Assembly: GCA_965226435.1 (NCBI GenBank)
Contig: CBDDCY010000013.1
Location: forward strand, 744,001 to 808,000
Direction of reading: 5' to 3'
DNA from: UBA6623 sp965226435
GTDB taxonomy: Bacteria; Acidobacteriota; Terriglobia; Bryobacterales; UBA6623
DNA: 64,000 nucleotides
A program made the position numbers and the translations under genes. A model generated the notes under the pieces. It was not told where the DNA came from and searched no databases. It saw nothing but the letters and a program-made list of their open reading frames with translations. This document shows positions 53,146-62,026 of this stretch, one piece after another. The number at the start of each line of letters is the position of its first letter. The stretch's first letter is position 1.

Positions 53146-53472
53146 CTACTGCTGGGTCCGTTTCTTCAACGACTGCTTGATTTCGTTAAGACCGCGGGTT
53201 TGCCCGGCCTTTGCCTGTTCGAGGCCCTTGGCAAGCGATTCGCGTTCTTCGTCATCGGAGAGAACCTCGATTGTCGCTATCAGGCTTTCGATTTTCGTTT
53301 GCATGGCCAGGAACTGCGCATAAGAAAGCAACACAGCGACCGGAGTGTCGGCATCTTGAATCACCAGTGTCTTCTGTCGGCGCAGATTGGACGAGTTCAA
53401 CTTGCGAAGACGACTCACGCCGACATGCTCGACATCCGGGTCAATGTAGGGGACTGCAACTTCGTTGGCCAT
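53146..53472 (-). CDS. Phd/YefM-type antitoxin
   Basis: 108 residues preceding the RelE-type toxin gene. The N-terminal part has the Phd/YefM pattern (GVSRLRKLNSSNLRRQKTLVIQDADTPVAVLLSYAQFLAMQ in parts): a short DNA-binding fold with a strand and the LLSYAQFL helix. The C-terminal half is a long charged helix (SDDEERESLAKGLEQAKAG) that would wrap the toxin. A palindromic operator and promoter lie just upstream, as expected for autoregulation. Confidence 0.82.
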   Translation of the reverse strand: MANEVAVPYIDPDVEHVGVSRLRKLNSSNLRRQKTLVIQDADTPVAVLLSYAQFLAMQTKIESLIATIEVLSDDEERESLAKGLEQAKAGQTRGLNEIKQSLKKRTQQ

Positions 53473-53483
53473 GACTGCTTCCT

Positions 53484-53541
53484 ATGATTGGATTCGTAAT
53501 CCTGATTCATCTTAGCTTACTCTATGGCGGTATGATGTCAA
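53484..53541 (-). promoter_or_regulatory. Promoter and operator of toxin-antitoxin operon
   Basis: A -35 TTGACA (53536-53541) and a weak -10 TAAGCT (53514-53519), 16 apart, read toward the antitoxin. Between them and the start lies GGATT-CGT-AATCC (53490-53502) inside a wider imperfect palindrome (53484-53510). Confidence 0.5.
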
Positions 53542-53655
53542 AATAAGTACAATCTAACGACAGAACGATGTCAAATTTTGCTCCTTTCGATTCCGCTCCC
53601 ACGATTCGCGGATCCGTAGGCGCGCTGTCTGTCTTCGACCTCTACAATAGAACCC

Positions 53656-54168
53656 ATGGCGAAACAACCTACCCGCCGCGACGCAATCAAGACCGTCGCC
53701 GCCGGGCTTGCCGTCCCCGCGGTCGGCTCCGCGGCCGCGACACCCCTCGTGCAAATCGCGACGGCCTATCGGCCCCGCAATTTCTCCAGCGACCAATTCC
53801 GGCTCGTGACCACCTTGGTCGAGATGATCATCCCCGCGACCGACACCCTGGGCGCCGCGGCGGCCGGCGTCGATCGCATCGTCGATGAAACCCTGAGCAA
53901 CGACCCCGATCGCCGCGCGAAATTCCGCCAAGGCCTCGTCCTGCTCGATGCCGAGAAATTCTCCGAACGCGACGCCGACGGCCGAGTCCGCGTGCTCACC
54001 GAGTTCAGCAACAGCGAAGGGGAAAAGGGTGATTTCTTCACCCTGCTCAAGGACCTGACCATCGACGGCTACTATTCGACCGAAATCGGAATGGTTCGCG
54101 AACTCGGGTACCGCGGCAACACGTTTCTCAAAGAGTTCCCCGGCTGCACCCACGAGGAGCACCAATAA
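53656..54168 (+). CDS. Gluconate 2-dehydrogenase subunit 3-like, Tat-exported
   Basis: 170 residues with a twin-arginine signal (PTRRDAIKTVAAGLAVPAVG). The body matches the small subunit of FAD-dependent membrane dehydrogenases (QFRLVTTLVEMIIPATDTLGAAAAG, YYSTEIGMVRELGYRGN). It escorts the folded flavoprotein across the membrane and joins it to the electron acceptor. Its stop codon shares a base with the start of the large subunit gene (TAATG). Confidence 0.88.
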   Translation: MAKQPTRRDAIKTVAAGLAVPAVGSAAATPLVQIATAYRPRNFSSDQFRLVTTLVEMIIPATDTLGAAAAGVDRIVDETLSNDPDRRAKFRQGLVLLDAEKFSERDADGRVRVLTEFSNSEGEKGDFFTLLKDLTIDGYYSTEIGMVRELGYRGNTFLKEFPGCTHEEHQ

Positions 54169-55802
54169 TGGCCGCTGAATTCGACCACGACGTGTTGGTG
54201 ATCGGCAGCGGAGCGTCGGGCGGCATTACCGCCTGGAACCTGGCTCGCCAAGGCGCCAAGGTTTTGATTCTCGATGCCGGGTCGAAATTCAACCGCGGCG
54301 ATTTTTGGACCCACGTCTCGCCCTGGCAAGCCCACGAGATGAGGCGCCAGGGGAAGCGTCCGCCGCAATTTCTTCTCTCGACCCAAGAGCAGCCCTACGA
54401 ATGGGAGGACGATCGCTATTTCGATTTGTGGCGCGTCTGGGGCATCGGCGGCAAGACCAACATCTGGGGCCGCGTTTCGCTGCGCTATTCGGATCTGAAT
54501 TTCAGCGAACCCGAACGCGACGGCTGGGAAGTCGCCTGGCCGTTCACCTACGACGACATCGCGCCCTACTACGACAAGGTCGACCAGCTCATCGGCGTCT
54601 GCGGCGGCGACGACAACGAGCCCTGGCTCCCCGGCAGCAGCCACCACATGCCGCCGCCCAATCCCCGTTGCGGCGAGATGCTGCTGAAAAAAGCCGCCAC
54701 CCGCATCGGACATAAGATCGTCGCCGGCCGCCGCGCCGTCATTACCCGCGACCACCGCGGTTTCGCCGCCTGCCATTACTGCGGTTCATGCGGTAAGGGT
54801 TGCGACACCGGGAGTTTCTTCAACTCCGCCGACCATTTGCTGCCCGAAGCCGTCGAATCGGGCAACCTCAAGATCGTCGAAAACGCCGTCGTCGCCCGTG
54901 TTCTCGTCAACGACGAAGGCCTCGCCTCGGGCGTCCAATACTTTGACCGCTATACGGGCAAGGAGCGGGTCGTCTCGGCGAAGCGAGTCGTCGTCGCCGC
55001 CTCGTGCGTCGATTCAACGCGCATCCTACTCAACTCGAAATCGAGGCAATACCCCGCCGGCATCGGCAACGGCTCGGGCGTGATCGGCCGATACTTGTGC
55101 GAGCAGGTACGCTTCCATCTCCAGGGGTTCGCGCCCGAATTGACGGGCCGCGAGGCCTCCAATGACGACGGCATCAGTGGTGGGCACATCTATCTGCCGC
55201 GCTTCGACCGACCCGGCGACAGGAAGGATTACCTGCGCGGCTTCGGCGTCCAGCTCTGGGGCATCGGTTGTCAGGACAACGCCGACTTCGCGAAAAAGCT
55301 CCCCGGGTTCGGTTCCGATTTCAAGACGGCCGTCAAGAATCGCTACCCGGCGTTGGTTCAATTACATCCTTACGGGGAAGTCCTGCCGCGCGCTTCCAAC
55401 CGCATCACCGTCGAAGGCACGCCGACCGATCGCTACGGCGTTCCCATCCCGCGCATCATCTACGACATCGGCGACAACGAACGCAAGATGATCGACAAGA
55501 TGTACGACACCGCCGAGGAAATTCTCCACGAGATGAAAGCCGAAGCTTTGCCCTATAAGCGCGGGGAGATCGACCAACTCGGCAGCGCCATTCACGAACA
55601 CGGGACCTGTCGCATGGGCAAAGACCCCAAACGCTCCGCGCTCAACGGCTTCTGTCAGATGCACGAAATCAAAAACGTCTTCGTCGTCGACGGCAGCGCC
55701 TTCCCGACCGCGACCGAAAAGAACCCCACCCTAACGATCCTGGCAACAGCCTGGCGAGCTTCCGATTACCTAGCCGAGCAGATGCGCAAAGGCGACGTGT
55801 AA
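54168..55802 (+). CDS. GMC-type FAD-dependent oxidoreductase, large subunit
   Basis: 544 residues. FAD-binding VIGSGASGGITAWNLARQ at the N-terminus, the GMC region GIGGKTNIWGRVSLRYSDLN, and the C-terminal domain with active-site histidines in HEHGTCRMGKD and VVDGSAFPTATEKNPTLTIL. It lacks its own signal and is probably carried out by the Tat-exported small subunit. Near residue 200 is a cysteine cluster (CHYCGSCGKGCDTG) that could hold an iron-sulfur centre, as known in some FAD sugar dehydrogenases. No cytochrome subunit gene follows. The substrate is likely a sugar or polyol, not identifiable further. Confidence 0.9.
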   Translation: MAAEFDHDVLVIGSGASGGITAWNLARQGAKVLILDAGSKFNRGDFWTHVSPWQAHEMRRQGKRPPQFLLSTQEQPYEWEDDRYFDLWRVWGIGGKTNIWGRVSLRYSDLNFSEPERDGWEVAWPFTYDDIAPYYDKVDQLIGVCGGDDNEPWLPGSSHHMPPPNPRCGEMLLKKAATRIGHKIVAGRRAVITRDHRGFAACHYCGSCGKGCDTGSFFNSADHLLPEAVESGNLKIVENAVVARVLVNDEGLASGVQYFDRYTGKERVVSAKRVVVAASCVDSTRILLNSKSRQYPAGIGNGSGVIGRYLCEQVRFHLQGFAPELTGREASNDDGISGGHIYLPRFDRPGDRKDYLRGFGVQLWGIGCQDNADFAKKLPGFGSDFKTAVKNRYPALVQLHPYGEVLPRASNRITVEGTPTDRYGVPIPRIIYDIGDNERKMIDKMYDTAEEILHEMKAEALPYKRGEIDQLGSAIHEHGTCRMGKDPKRSALNGFCQMHEIKNVFVVDGSAFPTATEKNPTLTILATAWRASDYLAEQMRKGDV

Positions 55803-55860
55803 GCAGCAGCGGCCGATACCGCGATTCCAGTCGCGGCACCGAGACTGGGATTCCCGACGG

Positions 55861-57150
55861 CTATAGCACGCTCTCATTCCAGTCTTCGATCACGGCCTTC
55901 AACCGACCCACGAACAAGTCGGCCGCGGCGCCGTCGAGCAGCCTATGGTCGAAGGTAAGCGTCACATAGCAAACCGAGCGAATCGCAATCGCGTCATCGA
56001 TAACCACCGGCTCTTTGTGGATTGCGCCGAGACCCAAGATGGCCGACTGCGGTTGGTTGATCGCCGGTGTAGCCAGCAGGCTGCCGTACGAGCCGTAGTT
56101 CGAAATTGAAAACGTCCCCTGGCGAACTTCCTCGGGCCGAAGTTGCTTGTTGCGTGCTCGGAAGGCTAGGTCGGCCACGGCTTTCTGCAAGTCGACGATG
56201 CTCTTCTCGTCGGCTTTCCGAATCACGGGAACGATCAACCCCGGATCAAGCGCCACGGCTACGCCGATGTTGACGTCGTTGTGATAGACCACTTCCTCGC
56301 CGTCGAGCGAGGCATTGACCAGCGGATAAGCTTTCAACGCCGCCGCCGCCGCGTGGAGCAAGAACGGCATATAAGTGAGCTTCACGCCGTTACGTTTCTC
56401 GAACTCGATTTTCTCCCGCTCGCGGAGGCGCGCCACCCGAGTCACGTCGACTTGGTGGATCGTCGAGACGTGCGGAGCGACCCGCTTGGTCATCACCATG
56501 TGCTGGGCGATGCGCTTTCGCATGGTCGAGATGGGCTCGACGCGGTGATCGCCGAAACGGGCTTCGGGCGACGCGGAAAAGGCTTCAACCGCCCCCGTGT
56601 CGGTAAATCCCCCGGCAACGGCCCCGGGAGCGGGCGCGTCGGCGGTCGAAGCCGCCCCTTGCTCGCCGGACGCCAGATACTCCTCGATGTCCTTCTTCGA
56701 AATTCGCCCGCCCTGCCCGGTACCGGCGATCAAGCGCAGGTCGATGCCGTGCTCCTTGGCCAGGCGGCGCACCAGAGGAGAAGATCGTGGGCGAGGTCCT
56801 TCGTCGGCTTGGCGCTCGGGGGAGGGCGGAGCCGTGATGGTCGCGGCGTCCCCAACCGAGGCCGCCGACCCGTTTTGTACGGCGTCCCCAACGGAGGCCG
56901 CCGACGCAGCCTCGCCGTCACCTAGAATCCGGGCCAAGACAGTATTGATGACGACGGTCTGTCCTTCGTCGACCAGCACTTCCGACAGCACGCCGGCACT
57001 TGGCGCGGGGACCTCCGAGTCGACCTTATCGGTTGAGATTTCCAGCAACGGCTCGTCGCGTTCGACTGCGTCGCCGACATTCTTCAACCACTTGGTCACC
57101 GTCCCTTCGACGATGCTTTCCCCCATCTGGGGCATCACCACATCGGTCAT
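55861..57150 (-). CDS. Dihydrolipoamide acyltransferase (2-oxoacid dehydrogenase E2)
   Basis: 429 residues from ATG 57150. N-terminal lipoyl domain with K in EISTDKVDSEVPAP, a linker that repeats ASVGDA twice, an E1/E3-binding domain (SSPLVRRLAKEHGIDLRLIAGTGQGGRI, in parts), and the catalytic domain with FDHRLLDGAAAD. It is the core of a pyruvate, 2-oxoglutarate or branched-chain complex. No E1 or E3 gene is adjacent, so which complex it serves is open; the sequence near the end (GTFSISNYGSYGSLLATPAI) resembles branched-chain types. Confidence 0.9.
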   Translation of the reverse strand: MTDVVMPQMGESIVEGTVTKWLKNVGDAVERDEPLLEISTDKVDSEVPAPSAGVLSEVLVDEGQTVVINTVLARILGDGEAASAASVGDAVQNGSAASVGDAATITAPPSPERQADEGPRPRSSPLVRRLAKEHGIDLRLIAGTGQGGRISKKDIEEYLASGEQGAASTADAPAPGAVAGGFTDTGAVEAFSASPEARFGDHRVEPISTMRKRIAQHMVMTKRVAPHVSTIHQVDVTRVARLREREKIEFEKRNGVKLTYMPFLLHAAAAALKAYPLVNASLDGEEVVYHNDVNIGVAVALDPGLIVPVIRKADEKSIVDLQKAVADLAFRARNKQLRPEEVRQGTFSISNYGSYGSLLATPAINQPQSAILGLGAIHKEPVVIDDAIAIRSVCYVTLTFDHRLLDGAAADLFVGRLKAVIEDWNESVL

Positions 57151-57426
57151 CAAATTCCTCGCCTTGGTCGGCCTCGATGAGCCGGCGCAAGCTCTATACT
57201 ACCCTGCTTTTCTCGTAATGCGGGGCGAAAGAAGCGGCAAGTGACTCCCTCTCATCCTGTTTCTTGCCTCGGCTTCATACACCAAGCCGGCGGTGTGCCG
57301 CATGGTTAAGAAGAGAAGAGCGGCGGCAACTAAACCAACGCCCGAGAATCGTCGAGCCTTCAACGGCGGGCGGTAGACGATCGCCCAACCATGCCATAAT
57401 AGGAACCGACTTTCTCGACACCGGTC

Positions 57427-57900
57427 ATGCTCAGGAGAATCGCATCTCTCCTAGTGGCCGCCCTTCTAGCGAACGCCGTTTCGCCGGCCCTGTCGGCAGG
57501 TATCCCCGGCAAAAAAGCTGTCTATCGCGGCGGAACCCTGCCTCTCCCAGAGGTTTCGACCGTCGGTACGATGGCCACAACCGACCTGCGCCATTTCGTC
57601 TTTCGCCACAAAAGCGGGGAGCTTCGGATACCCTACGGCAAGGTGAATTCTCTCGAATACGGCCAAAAATCCGGGCGGCGGCTGGGGCTCGCCATCGCCT
57701 TTTCGCCCGTCTTTCTGCTGTCGAGAAAGCGCCGTCACTATCTGACGATCGGCTACATCGACGTCGAGGGCAACCAGCAAGCGGCGGTCTTCGAGTTGGG
57801 CAAGAAGATCGTGCGCGTAACGTTGGCGGGGCTTGAGGCCCGCAGCGGACTGAAAGTGGAGTTCGAAGACGAGAAAGCTCGCGCGGCATTGAACAAATGA
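57427..57900 (+). CDS. Hypothetical secreted protein, 157 residues
   Basis: Signal peptide LLVAALLANAVSPALSA, then a compact beta-rich domain (YRGGTLPLPEVSTVGTM, FVFRHKSGELRIPYGKVNSLEYGQK) and a basic stretch (LSRKRRHYLTIGYID). The stop overlaps the next gene's start (ATGA), so the two are coupled. I do not recognise the family; the PYGKVNSLEYG part looks like PH-like domains of acidobacterial exported proteins. Confidence 0.7.
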   Translation: MLRRIASLLVAALLANAVSPALSAGIPGKKAVYRGGTLPLPEVSTVGTMATTDLRHFVFRHKSGELRIPYGKVNSLEYGQKSGRRLGLAIAFSPVFLLSRKRRHYLTIGYIDVEGNQQAAVFELGKKIVRVTLAGLEARSGLKVEFEDEKARAALNK

Positions 57901-58529
57901 AACAGTTCGTTCACTTTCTCATCCTCGCCTGCGCGGCCCTCGTCGGCGTGGGTGGGTTGGGAGCCGCCGAAGCGCCCACCCCGCTGAAGCAAAGGCAACT
58001 GCTGCAGCTTCTGAAAATCGAACGAATCCACGTCGACCCGCTCAATGGCGCCGGTAGCGAGCCTCTCCGCGACTTGCTGATCGGCAGCTTGCAGAGGGCC
58101 GGAGTCTTCGCCATTGTCGAAAACGAGGAACGCGCCGACGCCTACCTGCGGGGGGCCGCCGAGGACCTCGTCTATTCCGATTACTACCGTAGCCGCGAGG
58201 GCCTCAATGTTCGTGGTTCCGGTTCCGCCAGCGAGCGGGAGTCGGGCGAATCGCAATACTTTTCCGGCAGCTTCGGCATCGGCGAGACCGAAGCCATCTC
58301 CCGCCGCGAGCGCAAACACGACGCCATGGCGGCGGTGCGATTGGTGTTGCGCAACGGCGACGTGATTTGGTCGACGACCCAGGAAAGCTCCGGAGCCAAG
58401 TACAAGGGCGCCGCCGCCGCCGTGGCCGACAAAGTCGCCAAAGAGCTCGACGCGGCTTATCGCTGGGCCCTGAAAATCCAAAAAAAGACCGACGCGTCTC
58501 CGGTTTTCCAAACCCCGGCGAAGCCCTAG
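57897..58529 (+). CDS. Exported protein, CsgG/curli-assembly-like fold possible
   Basis: 210 residues with a signal peptide (FVHFLILACAALVGVGGLGAAE). The part from KIERIHVDPLNGAGSEPLRDLLIGSLQRAGVFAIVENEERADAYLRG (in parts) follows the pattern of outer-membrane-associated lipoproteins that sum low-level stress signals: a strand, a helix, then ENEERADAYLRGAAEDL. A conserved VRLVLRNGDVIWSTTQES follows. Coupled to the hypothetical gene before it. Function unknown; CsgG-like resemblance is weak. Confidence 0.65.
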   Translation: MKQFVHFLILACAALVGVGGLGAAEAPTPLKQRQLLQLLKIERIHVDPLNGAGSEPLRDLLIGSLQRAGVFAIVENEERADAYLRGAAEDLVYSDYYRSREGLNVRGSGSASERESGESQYFSGSFGIGETEAISRRERKHDAMAAVRLVLRNGDVIWSTTQESSGAKYKGAAAAVADKVAKELDAAYRWALKIQKKTDASPVFQTPAKP

Positions 58530-58541
58530 TACTCAGACCAC

Positions 58542-58697
58542 GTGAAAAGACACCTTTCCCCCGAAGTTGTTGAGAGGCTTCGATCCGCCATTGCGGAGGA
58601 AACGACTGCCAACCAGAGCCGCATCGCCACGCGATGCGGTCACTCAAGAATAGTGCTCCGCGGCCAAACAAACTTTTTCATGCGGTCGTGGCACTAG
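58542..58697 (+). CDS. Possible 51-residue helix-turn-helix remnant
   Basis: A GTG-started frame reads LSPEVVERLRSAIAEETTAN then QSRIATRCGHSRIVLRGQ. The pattern resembles the first helices of an XRE-type repressor, but the recognition helix and what should follow look eroded. No ribosome-binding site is clear. It could be a decayed gene or chance. Confidence 0.25.
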   Translation: MKRHLSPEVVERLRSAIAEETTANQSRIATRCGHSRIVLRGQTNFFMRSWH

Positions 58698-58761
58698 TCA
58701 TCTTCCGCCGGGCCTGGGGCCTGGTGTAGAATGGAAAGGATTTCGGCAAGGAGGCCCTCTC

Positions 58762-59778
58762 ATGGCACAAGATGCTTCGCGGCGTGATTTCTTCAAAACG
58801 ACTTTCGGCGGCGCGATGACGGCGGCGCTGGCGCAAAACGCCCTGGCGCAGCAAGACAGCCCAAACGGTCTGCCGACCAGAAAACTCGGGCGCACGAATG
58901 AGCAAGTGTCGCTGCTGTGCTTGGGAGGCTGGCACATCGGCGACGCCGCCAACAAAGATCGCAAGGAAGCCATTCGCATCATGCACACCGCGATCGACGA
59001 GGGTATGACGTTCTTCGACAATGCCTGGGACTATCACGACGGCGGTTCCGAAGACGTGATGGGCGAGGCGCTGGCCTCGAGCGGTCGCCGCGACAAAGTC
59101 TTCCTGATGACGAAGAACTGCGAGCGCGACTACGAGGGCAGCAAGCGCAATTTGGAAGAGAGCCTCCGCCGCCTGCGCACCGACCGCCTCGACTTATGGC
59201 AGTTCCACGAGATGGTCTATGACAACGACCCCGATTGGGTGTTTGACAAGGGCGGGCTGAAGTTTGCCCTCGAAGCGCAAAAAGCCGGCAAGGTTCGCTA
59301 CATCGGCTTCACCGGCCACAAAGACCCGCGCATTCATCGCAAGATGCTCGGCAAGCCCTACGATTGGGCCAGCGCTCAGATGCCGATCAACATCATGGAC
59401 GCCCACTATCGCAGCTTCCAAAAAGACGTCGTTCCGATTTGCCTAGAGAAGAATGTCGGCGTCATCGGCATGAAAAGCCTGGCCGGCGGCTCACCGGGGC
59501 GCATTCCGACCGAAACCAAGGTGACGGCGGAAGAGTGTATCCGCTATGCACTGAGCTTGCCGGTGTCGACCCTATGCGTCGGCATCACGTCGATGAAGGA
59601 CCTGCAACAAAGCCTCAAGATCGGGCGCGGCTTCAAACCATTGTCCGACAGCGACAAGGAACGCCTGATCTCAATGACGGCGGGCGATGGCGCGGACGGC
59701 CGGCACGAGCTCTTCAAGTCGAGCCAGAGGTTCGACGGTCCTCATCACCGCAAACAACACGGCTTCGAGATCGCCTAG
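58762..59778 (+). CDS. Tat-exported aldo/keto reductase
   Basis: 338 residues from ATG 58762 behind AGGAGG. A twin-arginine-type signal (DASRRDFFKTTFGGAMTAAL) precedes a full AKR barrel: GLPTRKLGRTNEQVSLLCLGG, the catalytic FFDNAWDYHDGG with tyrosine and aspartate, LMTKNCERDYEG, LDLWQFHEM, and VGVIGMKSLAGG. Exported AKRs of this type are common in acidobacteria and planctomycetes; cofactor and substrate in the periplasm are unknown. It converges on a second gene of the same kind. Confidence 0.9.
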   Translation: MAQDASRRDFFKTTFGGAMTAALAQNALAQQDSPNGLPTRKLGRTNEQVSLLCLGGWHIGDAANKDRKEAIRIMHTAIDEGMTFFDNAWDYHDGGSEDVMGEALASSGRRDKVFLMTKNCERDYEGSKRNLEESLRRLRTDRLDLWQFHEMVYDNDPDWVFDKGGLKFALEAQKAGKVRYIGFTGHKDPRIHRKMLGKPYDWASAQMPINIMDAHYRSFQKDVVPICLEKNVGVIGMKSLAGGSPGRIPTETKVTAEECIRYALSLPVSTLCVGITSMKDLQQSLKIGRGFKPLSDSDKERLISMTAGDGADGRHELFKSSQRFDGPHHRKQHGFEIA

Positions 59779-59877
59779 TCAGCGTGGTCCGGCATTCCGG
59801 GGAGCCCCGGGCGAACCCGGAAAGGGCGGCGGGAAAGTCCTGCCCAACCGTTCGACACGTGCCGGCGAAAACAGCGG

Positions 59878-60843
59878 CTACGCGCCGAGATAGTCCCAGT
59901 TACGTCCGCCATTCGAGGCGGTGAGGATGTCGCGCTTCCAGTCCTCGAGCCGCGGACCCGACAGCTTCTGCGCCTTGTCTCGCATCAGCGCCATCTCGGC
60001 CGCCTCGAGCGGCTTGAAATCTTGCGCGAAGCGCACGTCGTCCTCGATTTGCCCCAGCGTCGTGCACCCCAACGTCAAGCAGTGAATCGGCAGACTCAGC
60101 GTATAGTGAATGCACTTCTTGGCGCTGAACATTTGCAGCAGCTTGGCATTGGCCGTGCTCTTCATGCCCTGGATGCCCATGCCGCGCTCGACGGCTTTCG
60201 GCAGAACCTGGTGCTCGAAACTCATATAAGAGGGGTCGGCCGCGTTGAGCGGCATCAGAATTGTGTCGTAGCCGTCATAGAGTTCGAGCATCTTCAGGTG
60301 AGCGGCCGGGTCGTGATGTCCGGTGAAGCCGATAAAGCGGCATTTGCCGGCTTTCTTGGCGGCCTCGAAAGCTTCAATCGCCCCGCCCGGCGCGAAGATC
60401 TTTTCGAGATCCTCGTCGGAGGTGACTGAGTGAATTTGCCATAGATCGACATAGTCGAGCTTCATGCGCTTGAGCGACAAATGCAGTTCCGCTTCCGCGC
60501 CTTCGCGGGTACGGTCGGTCGACTTTGTCGTGATGAAGACGTCCTTGCGGACTTCCGGCAACACAGCACCGTAGACTTCCTCCGAGCGCCCGTGCCAATA
60601 GCCGTGGGCGTTGTCGAAGTAGTTGATGCCGAGATCGTAGGCTCGCCGCGTGATGGCCTTGGCTTCCTCGAAGGTGTTCAGCGGGAAGCGCCCGCCCGCC
60701 TGGCCGATCACGGTGAGCCTTTCGCCGGTCTTCCCGAAGGTTCGTTTCGGGATATCTCCGGGCTGCAGTTTCGCGCCTGAACCGGGCACGGCCGCGGCGG
60801 TCAACCCGGCCAGCGTACCTCCGACAAAATGACGACGTTTCAT
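59878..60843 (-). CDS. Tat-exported aldo/keto reductase, second
   Basis: 321 residues from ATG 60843 behind AGGAGGG, with a signal MKRRHFVGGTLAGLTAAAVP. The barrel shows KRTFGKTGERLTVIGQAGG, INYFDNAHGYWHGRSEEVYG, FITTKSTDR, LDYVDLWQIHSV and MGIQGMKSTANAK. It resembles the convergent AKR gene but is clearly diverged, so this is not a recent duplication. A 41-bp inverted-repeat element lies just upstream of its start. Confidence 0.9.
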   Translation of the reverse strand: MKRRHFVGGTLAGLTAAAVPGSGAKLQPGDIPKRTFGKTGERLTVIGQAGGRFPLNTFEEAKAITRRAYDLGINYFDNAHGYWHGRSEEVYGAVLPEVRKDVFITTKSTDRTREGAEAELHLSLKRMKLDYVDLWQIHSVTSDEDLEKIFAPGGAIEAFEAAKKAGKCRFIGFTGHHDPAAHLKMLELYDGYDTILMPLNAADPSYMSFEHQVLPKAVERGMGIQGMKSTANAKLLQMFSAKKCIHYTLSLPIHCLTLGCTTLGQIEDDVRFAQDFKPLEAAEMALMRDKAQKLSGPRLEDWKRDILTASNGGRNWDYLGA

Positions 60844-60914
60844 GATCCCTCCTTACCAGAAGCCTCGATCGCGAGGCCGCTGCTAGGGGCATCATAACAT
60901 GGGCAAACCACGCA

Positions 60915-61191
60915 AACCGAGCCGCGCGCGTAAGCAAGCGGTATGCGATGAGGCCGCCCGGAAGCTCGGCTGCAGGTGGTCCCGCAAAGGTCCCCCGGGA
61001 GCTGCCGCCGTTCCGGCGCGAAGTAGACGACGCGGACTTTCTCCGATCTCGTCACCGCCCCTGACTTGCGTGGTGTGAGACGGGGGCGGGCGGAAGCACG
61101 TAGGTGCGCCCGGCCTTGCGCGCTTCCACCACGTTCCCTTGGCGCTGAACGGCCTCATCGCATACCGCTTGCTAACGTGCGCGGCTCGGTT
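60915..61191. repeat. Inverted-repeat element (41-bp arms, 195-bp core)
   Basis: Left arm 60915-60955 and right arm 61151-61191 are inverse complements at 39 of 41 positions. The arms contain AACCGAGCCGCGC and AAGCAAGCGGTATGCG. In one frame the right-to-left strand reads IPLAYARGSV, a string that I associate with a repeat family frequent in acidobacterial genomes. No gene was found in the core. The GCGCGGCTCGGTT end also forms the terminator hairpin at 49206. Confidence 0.75.
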
Positions 61192-61258
61192 CGCGATGCC
61201 GTCGCGTAGGGAACAAATGTTACCCTGCCGACGTAGGTAGGGCTGAGAGGAGAGTGTC

Positions 61259-62026
61259 ATGTTGCGAAGTGTTTTGGCCGCCGCCGTTGTTGTGTTCCTT
61301 TCGGCTTGCGGCGAGCTGCCCTTGGGTAACGATGTTCACGAAACGTTTGAAACAACCGTCCAGCTTGATTTGGACGGGCGCCTGTCGATTGAGAACACCA
61401 ACGGCTCGATCCTCGTCGAGACCTGGGACCGCGATGAGGTTCATATCGAAGCCCGCAAGTCGGCATCCAGCGAGCGCGCCCTGGAGCGGATCGAGATCGA
61501 AGTGGAGGGCGAGGGTCGGCGAGTGGACGTGCGCACCCGTCTTCGTAAGCTGGGTTGGTGGGGAAGCGGAGGCGAGGTGGAGTACCGGCTTCGGGTTCCC
61601 GAGACGGCCGATGTCGAAGCCGAGACGGTCAACGGAACAGTGCGGATCGAAGGTCTGGCCGGTGACGCGCTCGCCAAGACCGTCAATGGCGGGGTGCGCC
61701 TGGTAGACTGCGAAGGCGCTGTCGAAGCCGGCACGGTTAACGGTCACGTCGAGGTCCGTTACGCCGATGTTTCCGTCCGCGGGGATCATGACTTTGCAAC
61801 CGTGAACGGCGCGGTCGACGTGTATCTGCCGTCGGATATCGAGGGTCAATTCACCGCCAGGACAATCAACGGGAGCATCAAGACCGATTTCCCGCTCAAG
61901 GTCCACGGGATGAAAGTGGTCGGGCCGAAATGGGTCGATGAGACCATCGGCGAAGGCGAGGCGGAGTTCTCATTCAACACGGTCAATGGATCGATTCGGA
62001 TCCATCGGGCGGAAACGGAGATCTAA
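61259..62026 (+). CDS. DUF4097-family lipoprotein (putative adhesin)
   Basis: 255 residues from ATG 61259 (GGAGAG upstream). A lipobox appears in VVVFLSACGEL. The body is a right-handed beta helix of short repeats with TVNG: AETVNGTVRIEGL, KTVNGGVRLVDC, GTVNGHVEVRY, ATVNGAVDVYL, RTINGSIKTDF, NTVNGSIRIHR, the hallmark of DUF4097/DUF4098. Such proteins sit on the cell surface or periplasm; their role is undefined. It is a single gene after the inverted-repeat element. Confidence 0.9.
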   Translation: MLRSVLAAAVVVFLSACGELPLGNDVHETFETTVQLDLDGRLSIENTNGSILVETWDRDEVHIEARKSASSERALERIEIEVEGEGRRVDVRTRLRKLGWWGSGGEVEYRLRVPETADVEAETVNGTVRIEGLAGDALAKTVNGGVRLVDCEGAVEAGTVNGHVEVRYADVSVRGDHDFATVNGAVDVYLPSDIEGQFTARTINGSIKTDFPLKVHGMKVVGPKWVDETIGEGEAEFSFNTVNGSIRIHRAETEI

